From the NCBI RefSeq assembly GCF_001435505.1, contig NZ_AZDO01000039.1:1-64000 (forward strand): DNA of 64,000 nt. The letters run 5' to 3'. Below the pieces are notes generated by a model, which was given only the letters and a program-made list of their open reading frames with translations, ran no database searches and was not told where the DNA came from. Each line of letters starts with the position of its first letter. Within the stretch, counting starts at the first letter, position 1. The DNA is from Companilactobacillus futsaii JCM 17355 (GTDB lineage: Bacteria; Bacillota; Bacilli; Lactobacillales; Lactobacillaceae). Positions 33,979 through 48,563 of the stretch are shown here, in pieces. The translations under genes and the position numbers were made by a program.

Positions 33979-35337
33979 TTATTTCAATTTAAGTTGAGTA
34001 ACACTTTCAATATGGTTCGTCATTGGGAACATATCAACTGGTGTCACATCGCCAATTTCATAAGTATCGCTTAACAATGACAAGTCACGAGCCAATGTAG
34101 CCGGATTGCAACTGATATAAACGATTTTTTCTGGTTTGATATTCTTCAATGAATCAATCAAAGAACTAGCCAAGCCTTTACGTGGAGGATCGACCATCAA
34201 AACATCAACTGAGATATCATTCTTAGCCCACTCGTCCAACACATCTTCAGTCTTACCAACAACGAAGTCAGCGTTTGTGATGTTGTTAAGTTTGGCATTT
34301 TGGTCAGCATCTTTAACAGCATCTTCGATAACTTCGATACCAGTAACGTGTTTAGCCTTGTCTGCTAGTGACAAACCGATTGTACCAATACCTGAATAAG
34401 CATCGACAACATTTTCTTTGCCAGTCAATTCAGCTTTGTCGATAGCCATTTGATACAAGTTTTGAGTTTGAACAGGGTTAACTTGGTAAAAAGATCGTGG
34501 TGAAATTCGATAAGTGTGTCCCAAAATCTTATCATCAATGTACTTCTTGCCACCGAGTAAAGTCATCTTTTGACCAAAAATCACGTTAGTGTTCTTTGAA
34601 TTAACATTTAAGAACAATGACTTAACTTCTGGATTGTCCAAAATTTCTTTCGTGATGTCCTTGTAATGAGAAATATCTGGTGTACGAGAAACTAAGACAA
34701 CCATCATTTCACCAGTAAAGTAAGCACGACGTACCATGATAGTTCTGATTTGACCCTTTTGGTTCTTTTCATCGTAGCCACGAACGTTGTATTTACGCAA
34801 AATATCACGCACACGCAAAATTTCAGCATCAATCTTAGGATCTTGGATCAAGAAGTTTTCCATTGGTACTAAATTATGTGAACGACGACGATAAAAACCA
34901 GTTGTCAATTTACCATTAACTTGACGAACAGGAACTTGAGCCTTGTTACGATAATTGAATGGTGATTCCATCCCAACAGTTTTGTTGACGACAACATCTT
35001 TCAAACCAATCTTATTAAAGTCAGTTACGACTTGGTTGCGTTTAAATTCAAGTTGCTTGTCATATTTCAAATGACTTAAAGGAGCGATTCCAGTTTGAGC
35101 ATAAACAGCATCGATGTCATGAACACGGTCTGGAGATTCCTTTAAGACTTCCAAAGTTCTCGCAAAACCGAAGTTCTTATTCACACGAGTAATAACAGCC
35201 TTAACTGTTTCATTTGGCAAAGCATTGTCAACAAAGAGTGTAAAGTCGTCAACTTTAGCAACGCCCTTACCTTCATATGATAAATCTTCGATATTCAATT
35301 CTATTTCTTGGTTCTTTTTTAAATTTGGTTTTTCCAT
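33979..35337 (-). CDS. rlmD: 23S rRNA (uracil-5-)-methyltransferase RlmD/RlmCD family
   Basis: A 452-aa SAM-dependent methyltransferase making 5-methyluridine in 23S rRNA. An N-terminal TRAM RNA-binding domain (about 5-62) is followed by a catalytic domain with the SAM motif VVDAYSGIGTIGLSLA, the VDPPRKG motif and the catalytic Cys in YISCNPATLARD. The Cys cluster typical of iron-sulphur RumA is not visible, as in Gram-positive RlmCD. GGTGA ribosome site. Confidence 0.93.
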   Translation of the reverse strand: MEKPNLKKNQEIELNIEDLSYEGKGVAKVDDFTLFVDNALPNETVKAVITRVNKNFGFARTLEVLKESPDRVHDIDAVYAQTGIAPLSHLKYDKQLEFKRNQVVTDFNKIGLKDVVVNKTVGMESPFNYRNKAQVPVRQVNGKLTTGFYRRRSHNLVPMENFLIQDPKIDAEILRVRDILRKYNVRGYDEKNQKGQIRTIMVRRAYFTGEMMVVLVSRTPDISHYKDITKEILDNPEVKSLFLNVNSKNTNVIFGQKMTLLGGKKYIDDKILGHTYRISPRSFYQVNPVQTQNLYQMAIDKAELTGKENVVDAYSGIGTIGLSLADKAKHVTGIEVIEDAVKDADQNAKLNNITNADFVVGKTEDVLDEWAKNDISVDVLMVDPPRKGLASSLIDSLKNIKPEKIVYISCNPATLARDLSLLSDTYEIGDVTPVDMFPMTNHIESVTQLKLK

Positions 35338-35377
35338 TTTTCACCTATACATAGAAAAAAGAAGTGTCCAAAAATGA

Positions 35378-35684
35378 GATTCTTTCTTAACCTTGGTTAG
35401 TTGAAGTATTCCGTCCTCCATAGCGAAGAAAATTTGGCTGGAACAATGTGGGCACGACTTGGAGCCTTTGCTAAGCCCAAGACCGAGCAAAGTCTTCAAG
35501 CTCGACCTTTCACTAGGCAATAAATTGCCAAGAGAAATTTCACATTTGAGCCAATTTTCTTCGCTATTCCGGACTAGATAGTTGTTCTATTCTTTATTTC
35601 CTAATTATTTAATATAAAAGAAACGAAACATTATCTAGTCGGTAGTGACAGCAGTTCAAATACTAACCTAACTAAGAAAGAATC
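35378..35684 (-). repeat. MITE-like intergenic repeat, copy 2
   Basis: A 307-bp element with perfect 12-bp terminal inverted repeats GATTCTTTCTTA (35378-35389) and TAAGAAAGAATC (35673-35684). It contains an inner pair of arms (35420-35446 and about 35550-35576) that can form a long stem, and GACTAGATAA/TATCTAGTC arms. It is an inverted relative of 10455-10837. No frame and no transposase. It occupies nearly all of the gap 35338-35710. Confidence 0.65.
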
Positions 35685-35710
35685 AATATGATCCACTTCT
35701 AAATTCTTTT

Positions 35711-36718
35711 TTATTTATCTTCTTTTTCATCATCATCAAGATTTTTTTCTTCTTCGATGATTTTTTCACCAGCATCTTTTTCACTAAGAGTTGATGAATC
35801 AATTGCTTTGAGCGGGATAGAATCCACATTTGCATAAATATTCAAATGATTATGCAAATTAGTGAATACCATTGGCGCATCTCCACCATATTCACCATCA
35901 AGGTTAACCATTAGACGATTACCATCATTGGCATGAACCGAGATTTTTTTTGTCTTAGTATAAATAACCTTTGGATTGTAAACATGGCGACCACCATTAA
36001 GAACTAAGGCAATCAAATGAACTAAATCACGCAAATTAGTTTCTTTAACGATGATCAATGAGAATGTTCCATCGCCAATTACTGAGTCAGGGGCAATTTG
36101 TTCCATTCCACCGATTGAATTAGTCAATCCAATCAAAAACATCGTTGCCTTACCATCAAATACGCCATCATCGTATTCAATGTGCATATCAACGGGACTA
36201 ACTCGTGGTAGTAATTCAGCACCTTTAACTAGATAAGCCAAGTATCCCAAAATTGATTTATAAGCTGAAGGAACCTCATAAGTCAATTCGGTCATCGACC
36301 CACCACCGGCAATATTGATAAAGTATTTTTCACCAGCTTGACCAATATCGACTGGTAATTTTTGACCTTTAAGAATAATTTTGGCTGCTTCGACTACATC
36401 ATCACGTGGAATTTTCAAAGCTCTGGCATAATCATTAGTTGTTCCGACCGGAATAATCGCTAACTCTGGACGTTTATCCAAATCAGCAATTCCGTTAACA
36501 ACTTCATTGATCGTACCATCCCCACCAGCAGCAACTATTAACTCAAAGCCCTCTTTAGCTACTCGTCTGGCTTCATCTTGAGCTGAGTTTTTCTTCGGTG
36601 TTGTTCGATAGGCACTAGCCTCATAACCAGCTTTTTCAATAATATTCAAAATGTCTCCAACATTACTGTTCATGGTCTCATGACCTGAAGTTGGATTATA
36701 TATCAGTCTAGCACGCAT
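35711..36718 (-). CDS. dagK: diacylglycerol/lipid kinase
   Basis: A 335-aa soluble lipid kinase of the DgkB/YegS class that returns diacylglycerol to phosphatidic acid during lipoteichoic acid synthesis. The N-terminal NPTSGHE and catalytic GGDGTINEVVNGI (about 65-77) motifs are clear; PVGTTNDYARAL and LDGEYGGDAP follow. The C-terminus has an acidic tail of about 30 residues (EEEKNLDDDEKEDK) beyond the usual domain. Follows gatB by 12 bases. Confidence 0.92.
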   Translation of the reverse strand: MRARLIYNPTSGHETMNSNVGDILNIIEKAGYEASAYRTTPKKNSAQDEARRVAKEGFELIVAAGGDGTINEVVNGIADLDKRPELAIIPVGTTNDYARALKIPRDDVVEAAKIILKGQKLPVDIGQAGEKYFINIAGGGSMTELTYEVPSAYKSILGYLAYLVKGAELLPRVSPVDMHIEYDDGVFDGKATMFLIGLTNSIGGMEQIAPDSVIGDGTFSLIIVKETNLRDLVHLIALVLNGGRHVYNPKVIYTKTKKISVHANDGNRLMVNLDGEYGGDAPMVFTNLHNHLNIYANVDSIPLKAIDSSTLSEKDAGEKIIEEEKNLDDDEKEDK

Positions 36719-36730
36719 ATCTTTCCCTCA

Positions 36731-38161
36731 CTAACGACTATTTAACTCTGCCATCAAAATCTTGTTAACAACTTTAGGGTTAGCTTGTCCGTGTGTTTGT
36801 TTCATGATTTGACCAACCAAGTAACCAACAGCACGATCTTTACCATTCTTAAAGTCATCGATTGATTGTTGATTGTTATCCAATATTTCCAAAATCATTG
36901 GTTTCAAGACAGCAGGATCAGATTCTTGAACAAGTCCTTTAGACTTAACCCATTCTTCTGGTTCTGTTCCGTTACTGATAGTTTCTTTAAAGACTTTCTT
37001 AGCAATCTTAGAAGAAATTGTTCCATCGGAAATTAAATTGATCATCTTAGCTAAGTGTTCTGGTGTCAACTTAGTATCTAACAAACCAACCTTCTTTTCG
37101 TTCAAGTAACCATTAACTTCACCCATTAACCAGTTAGAAACTAATTTTGGATTAGCTTTGTAAGAAACGGCTTCGTCAAAGAAATCAGACATTTCCTTAG
37201 TATCTGTCAAAACGCCGGCATCATATTCAGGAATACCTAATTCGTTAATGTAACGAACACGTCTTTTGGCAGCTGATTCTGGCAAGTTAGCCTTAATTTC
37301 AGCAACCCATTCTGGTGAAATATCGTAATCTGGCAAGTCAGGTTCTGGGAAGTAACGATAATCATCGGCACCGGACTTAACACGCATTAAGAATGTTTCG
37401 CCAGTCTTTTCATCAAAACGTCTAGTTTCTTGACCGATGCGTCCACCTTGTTTCAAAATGTTAGCTTGACGTTTTTCTTCATAAGCTAGACCCAACTTAA
37501 CGTGGTTGAATGAGTTCAAGTTTTTCAATTCGACTTTTGTACCATAAGTATCTGAACCTACTGGGCGAATTGAAATATTTGTATCAACACGCATTGAACC
37601 TTCTTCCATCTTAACATCAGATGCACCAGTAAACTGGATAATCTTACGAAGGTTTTCTAGATATTGATAGGCTTCTTCAGGAGAATGCATATCAGGCTTT
37701 GAAACAATTTCAATCAAAGGAGTACCTTGACGGTTTAAATCAACGTATGAATAGCCGTTATTACCGTGGGTATTCTTACCGGCATCTTCTTCAACGTGAA
37801 GTTCTTCAACACCGATTTTCTTCTTTTTACCATCAACTTCAATTTCAACGTATCCATCATGACCCAACGGCTTGTCTTGTTGAGTAATTTGGTAAGCTTT
37901 TGGATTATCTGGGTAGAAGTAGTTCTTACGATCAAAGTGTGTGTGGTGTTCGATTTCGGCGTTCAATGCCAAAGCTACCATGACACCTAGGCGATAACCA
38001 TTTTTATTTACAGTTGGTAATGTCCCTGGAAAACCAAAGTCGATCACATTGGTATTAACGTTAGAGTCGGCACCATAAGCAACTGGTGAAGGACTGTACA
38101 TCTTGGACTTAGTTTTTAGTTCAACGTGAACTTCTAGTCCGATAGTTGTTTCAAAATTCAT
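36731..38161 (-). CDS. gatB: Asp-tRNA(Asn)/Glu-tRNA(Gln) amidotransferase subunit B
   Basis: A 476-aa subunit that phosphorylates mischarged Glu- or Asp-tRNA and receives ammonia from GatA. It starts [17 protein letters not shown] and has the [11 protein letters not shown] motif and the C-terminal YqeY-like tRNA-binding domain. Overlaps the gatA stop (TAATG). Confidence 0.96.
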   Translation of the reverse strand: MNFETTIGLEVHVELKTKSKMYSPSPVAYGADSNVNTNVIDFGFPGTLPTVNKNGYRLGVMVALALNAEIEHHTHFDRKNYFYPDNPKAYQITQQDKPLGHDGYVEIEVDGKKKKIGVEELHVEEDAGKNTHGNNGYSYVDLNRQGTPLIEIVSKPDMHSPEEAYQYLENLRKIIQFTGASDVKMEEGSMRVDTNISIRPVGSDTYGTKVELKNLNSFNHVKLGLAYEEKRQANILKQGGRIGQETRRFDEKTGETFLMRVKSGADDYRYFPEPDLPDYDISPEWVAEIKANLPESAAKRRVRYINELGIPEYDAGVLTDTKEMSDFFDEAVSYKANPKLVSNWLMGEVNGYLNEKKVGLLDTKLTPEHLAKMINLISDGTISSKIAKKVFKETISNGTEPEEWVKSKGLVQESDPAVLKPMILEILDNNQQSIDDFKNGKDRAVGYLVGQIMKQTHGQANPKVVNKILMAELNSR

Positions 38162-39618
38162 TAGTCTTCCCCCTTAAGTGCAGTTGGTATTTGTTCATAA
38201 AATTTATTTTCTTCTTGCAAAGCATAAGCCGCATTGAAGACGTCTTGTTCAGCAAATGGCTTACCGATAATTTGTAGACCAACTGGCATACCGTCAGCTA
38301 AACCTGCAGGAACTGAAGCAGCTGGTAATCCGGCCAAGTTAGCAGGAATAGTTAAAATATCGTTCATGTACATTGCCAATGGATCGTCAACTTTTTCACC
38401 AATCTTGAAAGCAGGTGTAGTTGTTGAAGGTCCCATAATTAAATCATAGTCCTTTAAGACATTTGACATTTCATTGATGAAGATAGTTCTTACTTGAGCG
38501 GCTTTCTTGAAGTAAGCATCATAAGCACCAGCAGATAAAGCAAAGGTACCAAGCATGATACGACGTTTTACTTCATCACCGAATCCCTCAGATCTTGAAT
38601 TTACAAACAAGTCTTTGATGTTTTTAACGTCCTTAGCACGGTAACCATATCTAACACCATCGTATCTTTGAAGGTTAGATGAGGCTTCACTGGAAGCTAA
38701 GACGTAATAAACTTCAACGGCATGCTTCAATGATGGCAAGCTAACTTCTTCAACAGTAGCTCCCATCTTCTTGTAAGCATCAAGTGCTTTATTAACATTG
38801 TCCAAGACATCTTTATGTGTTCCTTCATGATAGAATTCCTTAGGAACAGCAATCTTAACGCCAGTCATGTCTTTGTTCAAATTAGCGCGGTAGTCAGGAA
38901 CTTCTTTTTCTGAACTTGTTGAATCATGATCGTCATGACCAGCAATGACAGAAAGAACTTCAGCTGAGTCTTCAACACGTTTTGACATAACACCAACTTG
39001 GTCAAGACTTGAAGCAAAGGCAATAACGCCCCAACGAGAAACACGACCGTATGTTGGTTTGATACCAAAGATTCCATTAAAGGCAGCAGGTTGTCTGATT
39101 GAACCACCAGTATCTGTACCTAAAGCAGCTACTACGTCACCACTAGCAACGGCAGCAGCGGAACCACCTGAAGAACCACCAGGAACACGACTGAAGTCCC
39201 AAGGATTCTTACTTGTTCCAAAGTGTGATGTTTCAGTAGATGAACCCATAGCAAATTCATCAAGGTTAGTCTTACCAATATCGATTGCACCAGCATTTTC
39301 TAGCTTTTCTAAAACTGTAGCGCTATAAACTGGCATAAAATTATACAAAATCTTACTTGCAGCAGTAGTCTTGATGCCATTTGTGACGATATTATCCTTG
39401 ATAGCAATTGGGATACCACTTAAACGTCCGTTGATCCCTTTTTCATCAATCTTCTTAGCATCATCAACAGCCTTATCGTTAACTGTAATAAAGGCATTTA
39501 ATTTATCTTCTTTAGCATTGATATTGTCTAAAGTTTGTTGTGTTAAATCTTGGGCAGTCAACTCTTTGTCAGCAAGTTTTTGGTGCAATGAATTGATTGT
39601 TTCCTTCATGTAATCCAC
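38161..39618 (-). CDS. gatA: Asp-tRNA(Asn)/Glu-tRNA(Gln) amidotransferase subunit A
   Basis: A 485-aa glutamine amidase of the amidase-signature family. The Ser-Ser-Lys triad regions are visible: Lys in IPIAIKDNI, and Ser residues in [18 protein letters not shown] and [10 protein letters not shown]. It begins with GTG directly overlapping the gatC stop (TAGTG), behind GGAGGACG; an ATG 9 bases on is the alternative. Confidence 0.96.
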   Translation of the reverse strand: MDYMKETINSLHQKLADKELTAQDLTQQTLDNINAKEDKLNAFITVNDKAVDDAKKIDEKGINGRLSGIPIAIKDNIVTNGIKTTAASKILYNFMPVYSATVLEKLENAGAIDIGKTNLDEFAMGSSTETSHFGTSKNPWDFSRVPGGSSGGSAAAVASGDVVAALGTDTGGSIRQPAAFNGIFGIKPTYGRVSRWGVIAFASSLDQVGVMSKRVEDSAEVLSVIAGHDDHDSTSSEKEVPDYRANLNKDMTGVKIAVPKEFYHEGTHKDVLDNVNKALDAYKKMGATVEEVSLPSLKHAVEVYYVLASSEASSNLQRYDGVRYGYRAKDVKNIKDLFVNSRSEGFGDEVKRRIMLGTFALSAGAYDAYFKKAAQVRTIFINEMSNVLKDYDLIMGPSTTTPAFKIGEKVDDPLAMYMNDILTIPANLAGLPAASVPAGLADGMPVGLQIIGKPFAEQDVFNAAYALQEENKFYEQIPTALKGED

Positions 39619-39917
39619 TATTCGTCGTCCTCCTTGTCAACAATTGTTGGTACCTTGATAAGGTTATTATCAGTTTCAGGAACATTCTCAAGCATTTGTT
39701 CTCTAGTTTGAGTATGAATCCCCTTATCTTCACGGAAGACTGTACTTGTGTCACCCATATTGTATGTAGGTTCAATTCCAGTTGTATCAACGCTTGATAG
39801 TTTACTTTCCATGTTGACGATCTTATCTAATTGATCGACAAAACTATCAACTTCGTCAGGTTGGAATTTCAAATTAGCCAATGTGGCAACGTGTAAAATT
39901 TCATCTTTTGAAATCAT
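39618..39917 (-). CDS. gatC: amidotransferase subunit C
   Basis: A 99-aa scaffold subunit of GatCAB. The family pattern [20 protein letters not shown] (about 11-30), [18 protein letters not shown] and an acidic tail are present. First of gatC-gatA-gatB; preceded closely by camS. Confidence 0.94.
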   Translation of the reverse strand: MISKDEILHVATLANLKFQPDEVDSFVDQLDKIVNMESKLSSVDTTGIEPTYNMGDTSTVFREDKGIHTQTREQMLENVPETDNNLIKVPTIVDKEDDE

Positions 39918-39931
39918 AAGTTTCTCCTTTT

Positions 39932-41065
39932 TTAATCTGCATCATAAACATGTGAATAGAACTTACCATTAGTTCTAGTTACAACAGCTTGTTGTTCGTC
40001 GACTGTTTGAATATTAATATCCAAATCAGCACCAGATGGTAAGTATTTAGTTGCACTCTGTTGAACGAATTGAGTAAAACTAGTGATTTGAGCTAAACCG
40101 TCAAATTGGGTATTGATCGTAATATCCATCGATTTAAGGTTTGTGCCATCGTAATGAGCCTGAGCTGTAACACCAGAAAGATTGGGGAAGTAATCTTGGA
40201 TGTGCGTCTTAAAGTTAGAAAAGGCGTCAGAATCACTACTGCTAATTGCAGTATCGCCATTAACAACTGGCAACATTTGGTTCTTGTATTCCAAATCTTT
40301 AAAGCTACCTAATTCGCCACTCTTACTGAAGGAATATTGGAAATAATTTCCTCCAACTAAAGTATCTTCAGGGGCTACTGAATATAATCCCACAACAATA
40401 GGAATATTACCCACTTTATCTTCTTTACGCAAGCGTTGAACAATTTCTTTGGCAATTCGTTGACCTTGTTCTTTTTGTTCAGCTTCTGTAATAGTAGTCT
40501 TGTAAGTAGCGCCATATTGCTTCTTTTGGTAGTAATCGATCTTGTTCATTGCAACCCCGATTGAAATACCAGCCAATTTATATTTACCATCTTGCTTTTG
40601 GAGATAATCTTCTTCAAGCAACTGTTGTAAATACATTGGTGTTCGCTTAGTAGGAGCAGTTGAACCGTTAGAATCTGGATTCAAACCAGTTGGGTTCTTC
40701 TTACTTTTACGAGCTAACCACTTATTAACGGTACTGGCAGAAAGCACTTGGCCTTCTTGGAAAACATATGAATTAGTTGAAAATTGCTTTTTAGACAACT
40801 TCATTAAACCACTTTCAAAGCTTCTACTGTTGAATTGATTACCATTATCAGACGCAGTTAACCCTGAAATTGGACTAGTTTTATACTTTCCATTACTTAA
40901 TAAAACATCGTAACTACTTGAATCAGACGAAGATGTTGTCTGAACCGTGCTCTTTGAAGAATCACCGCCACCTGATGAAAGGGTGGAATCTTGTAGATTA
41001 CCACAGGCAGCTAAAAAAATCGAACACATCAATAGTAACGTTGTAGTTTTTAAGAATTTTTTCAA
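39932..41065 (-). CDS. camS: CamS family sex-pheromone lipoprotein
   Basis: A 377-aa lipoprotein. The N-terminal KKFLKTTTLLLMCS-IFLAAC is a lipoprotein signal with lipobox LAAC, giving a mature lipid-anchored Cys. The rest matches the CamS family (NPTGLNPDSNG, VVGLYSVAPEDT). Cleaved CamS signal peptides act as pheromones in enterococci; that is not shown here. The TTG start at 41065 is chosen because TAGGAGAACAGAT precedes it; the longer frame lies inside ligA. Part of pcrA-ligA-camS-gat. Confidence 0.9.
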   Translation of the reverse strand: MKKFLKTTTLLLMCSIFLAACGNLQDSTLSSGGGDSSKSTVQTTSSSDSSSYDVLLSNGKYKTSPISGLTASDNGNQFNSRSFESGLMKLSKKQFSTNSYVFQEGQVLSASTVNKWLARKSKKNPTGLNPDSNGSTAPTKRTPMYLQQLLEEDYLQKQDGKYKLAGISIGVAMNKIDYYQKKQYGATYKTTITEAEQKEQGQRIAKEIVQRLRKEDKVGNIPIVVGLYSVAPEDTLVGGNYFQYSFSKSGELGSFKDLEYKNQMLPVVNGDTAISSSDSDAFSNFKTHIQDYFPNLSGVTAQAHYDGTNLKSMDITINTQFDGLAQITSFTQFVQQSATKYLPSGADLDINIQTVDEQQAVVTRTNGKFYSHVYDAD

Positions 41066-41075
41066 ATCTGTTCTC

Positions 41076-45343
<4,268 letters not shown>

Positions 45344-45449
45344 TTTATAACTCCCTCAAATCTTTGTGTAAAAAAATTAGTCGTTCTTAAAATAGCTGTT
45401 TATATTGTAGCAAATTTTTATCTTCAGAGCTAAAAACCATACTTAAACA

Positions 45450-46289
45450 TTAATGATAGTTTTTAGGTATTTTAACCCTTAACTCTGTCAAAAAATTTTG
45501 TTCATTCTCATAGTGATACTCATCAACTATTGATACTTCATAAACTTCTGTTGGAATGGTACCAAATTTATGTAGGAACGCCGAGAACAATTTTTGATAA
45601 TACGACAAATATTTAGTTCTATCCCAAAAAAAAGATATGCATAAATATTGTCCAGAAAGCATGTATGTCAATAATTCTTCAGCTTCGTCAATTCTTGATG
45701 AAAAAACTCTTGTAAAAATACTATCGTATTCAATTTCAGTTAAATCATTATACTCTTTTAATGGATATGAAAAACCATATTGTAAGTTAGCCATCGTCTT
45801 ATTTTGTAATAATATATTTTCTAATCGACTCACTTCTGCATCGGGATGGCTGAGGGGGGTTATTTTAGTTATCGGCTTTATTTGAATTATTAATTCTTGC
45901 GGAATAGCTCTTTGATAAACAATTTCCTGAGAAAATTTTTGAATTTCGTTTAATTGTTGAAACTGTAATTGCTGACCTCGAATTAATTCTTTAGTTCTTT
46001 GTAAGTTTTGAATTTTATTTTCGATTTCTAACTCTTGTTGATTCCAAAATTCAACTAAACGCTCACTGTCTAAAGTTAAAACTTGCTTGATTTCTTTGAG
46101 TGATGATCCTGTATGTTGTAGATATTTAATGATATTAATTCTAAAAACTTGATTAATATCATAATATCGATAGCCATTTTTTGTATCTCTTATAGCTGGT
46201 TTGATTAAATCTATTTTGTCATAGTATCTCAAAGTTTGAATACTAACATTACAAATCTTCGCCATCTTACCAATTGATAATTTTTCCAT
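45450..46289 (-). CDS. MerR family regulator
   Basis: A 279-aa regulator. The N-terminal MerR helix-turn-helix (LSIGKMAKICNVSIQTLRYYDKI, written in parts: IGKMAKICNV, TLRYYDKIDL) is followed by a dimerisation helix (about 80-110) and a ligand-binding half of BmrR/GyrI type. ATG 46289 follows AAGGTG; the longer frame would run into the divergent promoter. It is divergent from the arginase-family gene and probably regulates it. Confidence 0.88.
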   Translation of the reverse strand: MEKLSIGKMAKICNVSIQTLRYYDKIDLIKPAIRDTKNGYRYYDINQVFRINIIKYLQHTGSSLKEIKQVLTLDSERLVEFWNQQELEIENKIQNLQRTKELIRGQQLQFQQLNEIQKFSQEIVYQRAIPQELIIQIKPITKITPLSHPDAEVSRLENILLQNKTMANLQYGFSYPLKEYNDLTEIEYDSIFTRVFSSRIDEAEELLTYMLSGQYLCISFFWDRTKYLSYYQKLFSAFLHKFGTIPTEVYEVSIVDEYHYENEQNFLTELRVKIPKNYH

Positions 46290-46297
46290 TTTACACC

Positions 46298-46328
46298 TTG
46301 ACCCTATTCTAACTATAGACTTTATCAT
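46298..46328 (+). promoter_or_regulatory. MerR-type promoter with 19-bp spacer
   Basis: TTGACC (46298-46303), a 19-base spacer and TATCAT (46323-46328), with the dyad CTAT-TCTAACT-ATAG inside the spacer. An over-long 19-20 bp spacer with a central dyad is the known signature of MerR-activated promoters. It drives the arginase-family gene. Confidence 0.65.
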
Positions 46329-46361
46329 AGATTGCATTAAAGAAAAAAGCGAGGTCATACA

Positions 46362-47210
46362 ATGAACAAAACTATTAGACTAACTGTTCCTGATTGGCAA
46401 GCTGGTAATAATCCACTTTATTATTTAGGATCACAATTATTAACTGCCTTAGTACCAAATAATCCTAATCAAAAATTTTTTACAGTTCCAATCACAGCTC
46501 CTAATGAAGATAATACTAATTTAACAAGGGAAAACGGGGTTACTGCCCAATCAATTGTTAAGAAAAATTTGCAAGAAACTATGAAGATCTTAAATAACGA
46601 ACAACCTGACAAAGTAATTACCTTAGGTGGTAATTGTTTAGTATCACAAGCTCCATTTGACTACTTACATAATAAATATCAAGGTCATGTCGGTATCCTT
46701 TGGATTGATGCTCACCCAGACATATCAACACCAAAGATTTTTCCTAATGAACATGCTATGGTCTTAGGAAATTTGATTCACCAAGGAGATAAAGAATTAG
46801 AAAAATTAGTTGAACACCCCTTCTCTCCTAAAGAAATCATGTACGTTGGCTTACAAAAACCCACCGCTGATGAAAACAAGATTTTACCTGATTTAGGAAT
46901 CAACTATCAAACTCAAAAAAAAATTGATTTTGATAAAATTCAAACTTGGATTAACGAAAATAATTTTACAAAGGTTTTAATTCATTTGGATCTAGATGCT
47001 TTAGATCCAAAATTATTCCATGAGCAATATTTTGATCAACCTGGCGTTACTAGTTATAACGTTTCACATGGGGCACTGAATCCCAATGAAATAATGAAAT
47101 TGTTAAATGATTTGTCTGATAAAACAGTCGGTTTAACAATTGCAGAGTATTTACCTTGGAGCGCCTTACAACTTAAAGAAATAATGCAAAGCAGTAAAAT
47201 ATTTGATTAA
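46362..47210 (+). CDS. arginase/ureohydrolase family protein
   Basis: A 282-aa binuclear-metal ureohydrolase-like protein. Metal ligands are seen in IDAHPDI (three ligands) and HLDLDALDP (two Asp). The first ligand region, normally GGDHS, reads GGNCLVS, so the first His is a Cys, and the motif NEHAMVLG follows. Arginine, agmatine or guanidino substrates are possible. The gene is divergent from, and probably induced by, the MerR regulator, suggesting a sensed small molecule. Alternative: non-arginase hydrolase. Confidence 0.82.
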   Translation: MNKTIRLTVPDWQAGNNPLYYLGSQLLTALVPNNPNQKFFTVPITAPNEDNTNLTRENGVTAQSIVKKNLQETMKILNNEQPDKVITLGGNCLVSQAPFDYLHNKYQGHVGILWIDAHPDISTPKIFPNEHAMVLGNLIHQGDKELEKLVEHPFSPKEIMYVGLQKPTADENKILPDLGINYQTQKKIDFDKIQTWINENNFTKVLIHLDLDALDPKLFHEQYFDQPGVTSYNVSHGALNPNEIMKLLNDLSDKTVGLTIAEYLPWSALQLKEIMQSSKIFD

Positions 47211-47216
47211 TTAAAA

Positions 47217-47263
47217 AATAATAATCCACATTAACCAAAATAAGGTTAATGTGGATTATTATT
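47217..47263. terminator. strong bidirectional terminator
   Basis: A 20-bp perfect stem (47217-47236 with 47244-47263) and 7-base loop, flanked by A and T tracts; serves the arginase gene and purB. Confidence 0.9.
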
Positions 47264-47264
47264 T

Positions 47265-48560
47265 TTATTCTAAACCAACACGCTTAAAGATTTCATCAAC
47301 ATTTCTCAAATGCCAGTGATAATCAAAGGCATCATCAAGATCAGCATCAGAAAGTTTGTCAGTCACACGTGTATCATTTTCAAGCATCGTTCTGAAGTCC
47401 TTCTTTTCATCCCAAGCTTTGGCAGTCATTGGTTGAACAATGTCATAAGCTTGTTCACGAGAATAACCAGCTTCAACTAACTTCAACAAGACGCGTTGTG
47501 AGTAAATCAAACCGTGAGTGATGTTCATATCTTCAATCATCTTATCTGGGAAAACTGTAAGATCTTTTGTGATCTTAGTAAATCTTCTCAAAATGTAATC
47601 TAACAATTCAGTTGTATCAGGGATAATGACACGTTCAGCTGAAGAATGTGAAATATCACGTTCATGCCACAATGGCACATCTTCTAGGGCTGTAAAAGCA
47701 TGTCCTCTGATTACTCGAGCTAAACCTGTTACATTTTCTGAACCGATTGGATTACGTTTGTGCGGCATAGCACTTGAACCTTTTTGTCCAGCAGCAAAGA
47801 ACTCTTCAGCTTCCCTAACTTCAGTTCTTTGCAAGTGACGAACTTCTAGAGCAAAACGTTCAATTGATGTTGCAATCAAAGCCATTGTTTGGATGTATTC
47901 AGCGTGAAGATCTCTTGGAAGAACTTGAGTTGAGATCTCTTGAGGACGAATACCTAACTTATCACAAACAAATTTTTCAACACTAGTTGGCACATTAGCG
48001 TAACTACCAACTGCACCGCTGATCTTACCTGCCTCAACACCCTTGGCAGCATGGTCGAATCTTTCGATATCACGTTTGATTTCTGAGTACCAGTTAGCTA
48101 GTACCAAACCAAAAGTAGTAGGTTCAGCGTGAACACCGTGAGTTCTACCAATCATTGGTGTATCTTTGTACTTCAAAGCCTTTTGTTTAACTACTTCGAG
48201 AAATTCTTTCAAATCTTCACGAATAATATCATTAGCTTGTTTCATCAAGTAACCATAGGCTGTATCAACAACATCAGTTGAAGTTAAGCCAAAGTGGACC
48301 CATTTTCTTTCTGGTCCTAAATAACGTGAAACATCTCTAGTAAAAGCAACTACATCGTGCTTAGTTTGTTTTTCGATTTCAGCAATTTCAGAAACGTCAA
48401 ACTTAGCATTTTGAGCAATCAATTTTGCATCTTCAGCAGGAATTTCTCCTAGTTTGCTCCAACCTTCTACGGCTGCAATTTCTACTTCGAGCCAAGCTTG
48501 AAATCTATTTTGGTCTGTCCAAATTGGTTTCATTTGTTTAGTTACATATCTATCAATCAT
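47265..48560 (-). CDS. purB: adenylosuccinate lyase
   Basis: A 431-aa lyase acting twice in AMP synthesis. The signature SSAMPHKRNPIGSEN and catalytic HFGLTSTDVVDT region with TIGRTHGVHAEPT-like HGVHAEPT are clear. It starts four bases after the PurK-like gene stop. Last gene of xpt-(purK-like)-purB. Confidence 0.95.
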   Translation of the reverse strand: MIDRYVTKQMKPIWTDQNRFQAWLEVEIAAVEGWSKLGEIPAEDAKLIAQNAKFDVSEIAEIEKQTKHDVVAFTRDVSRYLGPERKWVHFGLTSTDVVDTAYGYLMKQANDIIREDLKEFLEVVKQKALKYKDTPMIGRTHGVHAEPTTFGLVLANWYSEIKRDIERFDHAAKGVEAGKISGAVGSYANVPTSVEKFVCDKLGIRPQEISTQVLPRDLHAEYIQTMALIATSIERFALEVRHLQRTEVREAEEFFAAGQKGSSAMPHKRNPIGSENVTGLARVIRGHAFTALEDVPLWHERDISHSSAERVIIPDTTELLDYILRRFTKITKDLTVFPDKMIEDMNITHGLIYSQRVLLKLVEAGYSREQAYDIVQPMTAKAWDEKKDFRTMLENDTRVTDKLSDADLDDAFDYHWHLRNVDEIFKRVGLE

Positions 48561-48563
48561 GAA

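Noticed and set aside
38945-39328. 127-aa plus-strand frame within gatA
   Set aside because: Shadow of the amidase coding strand.
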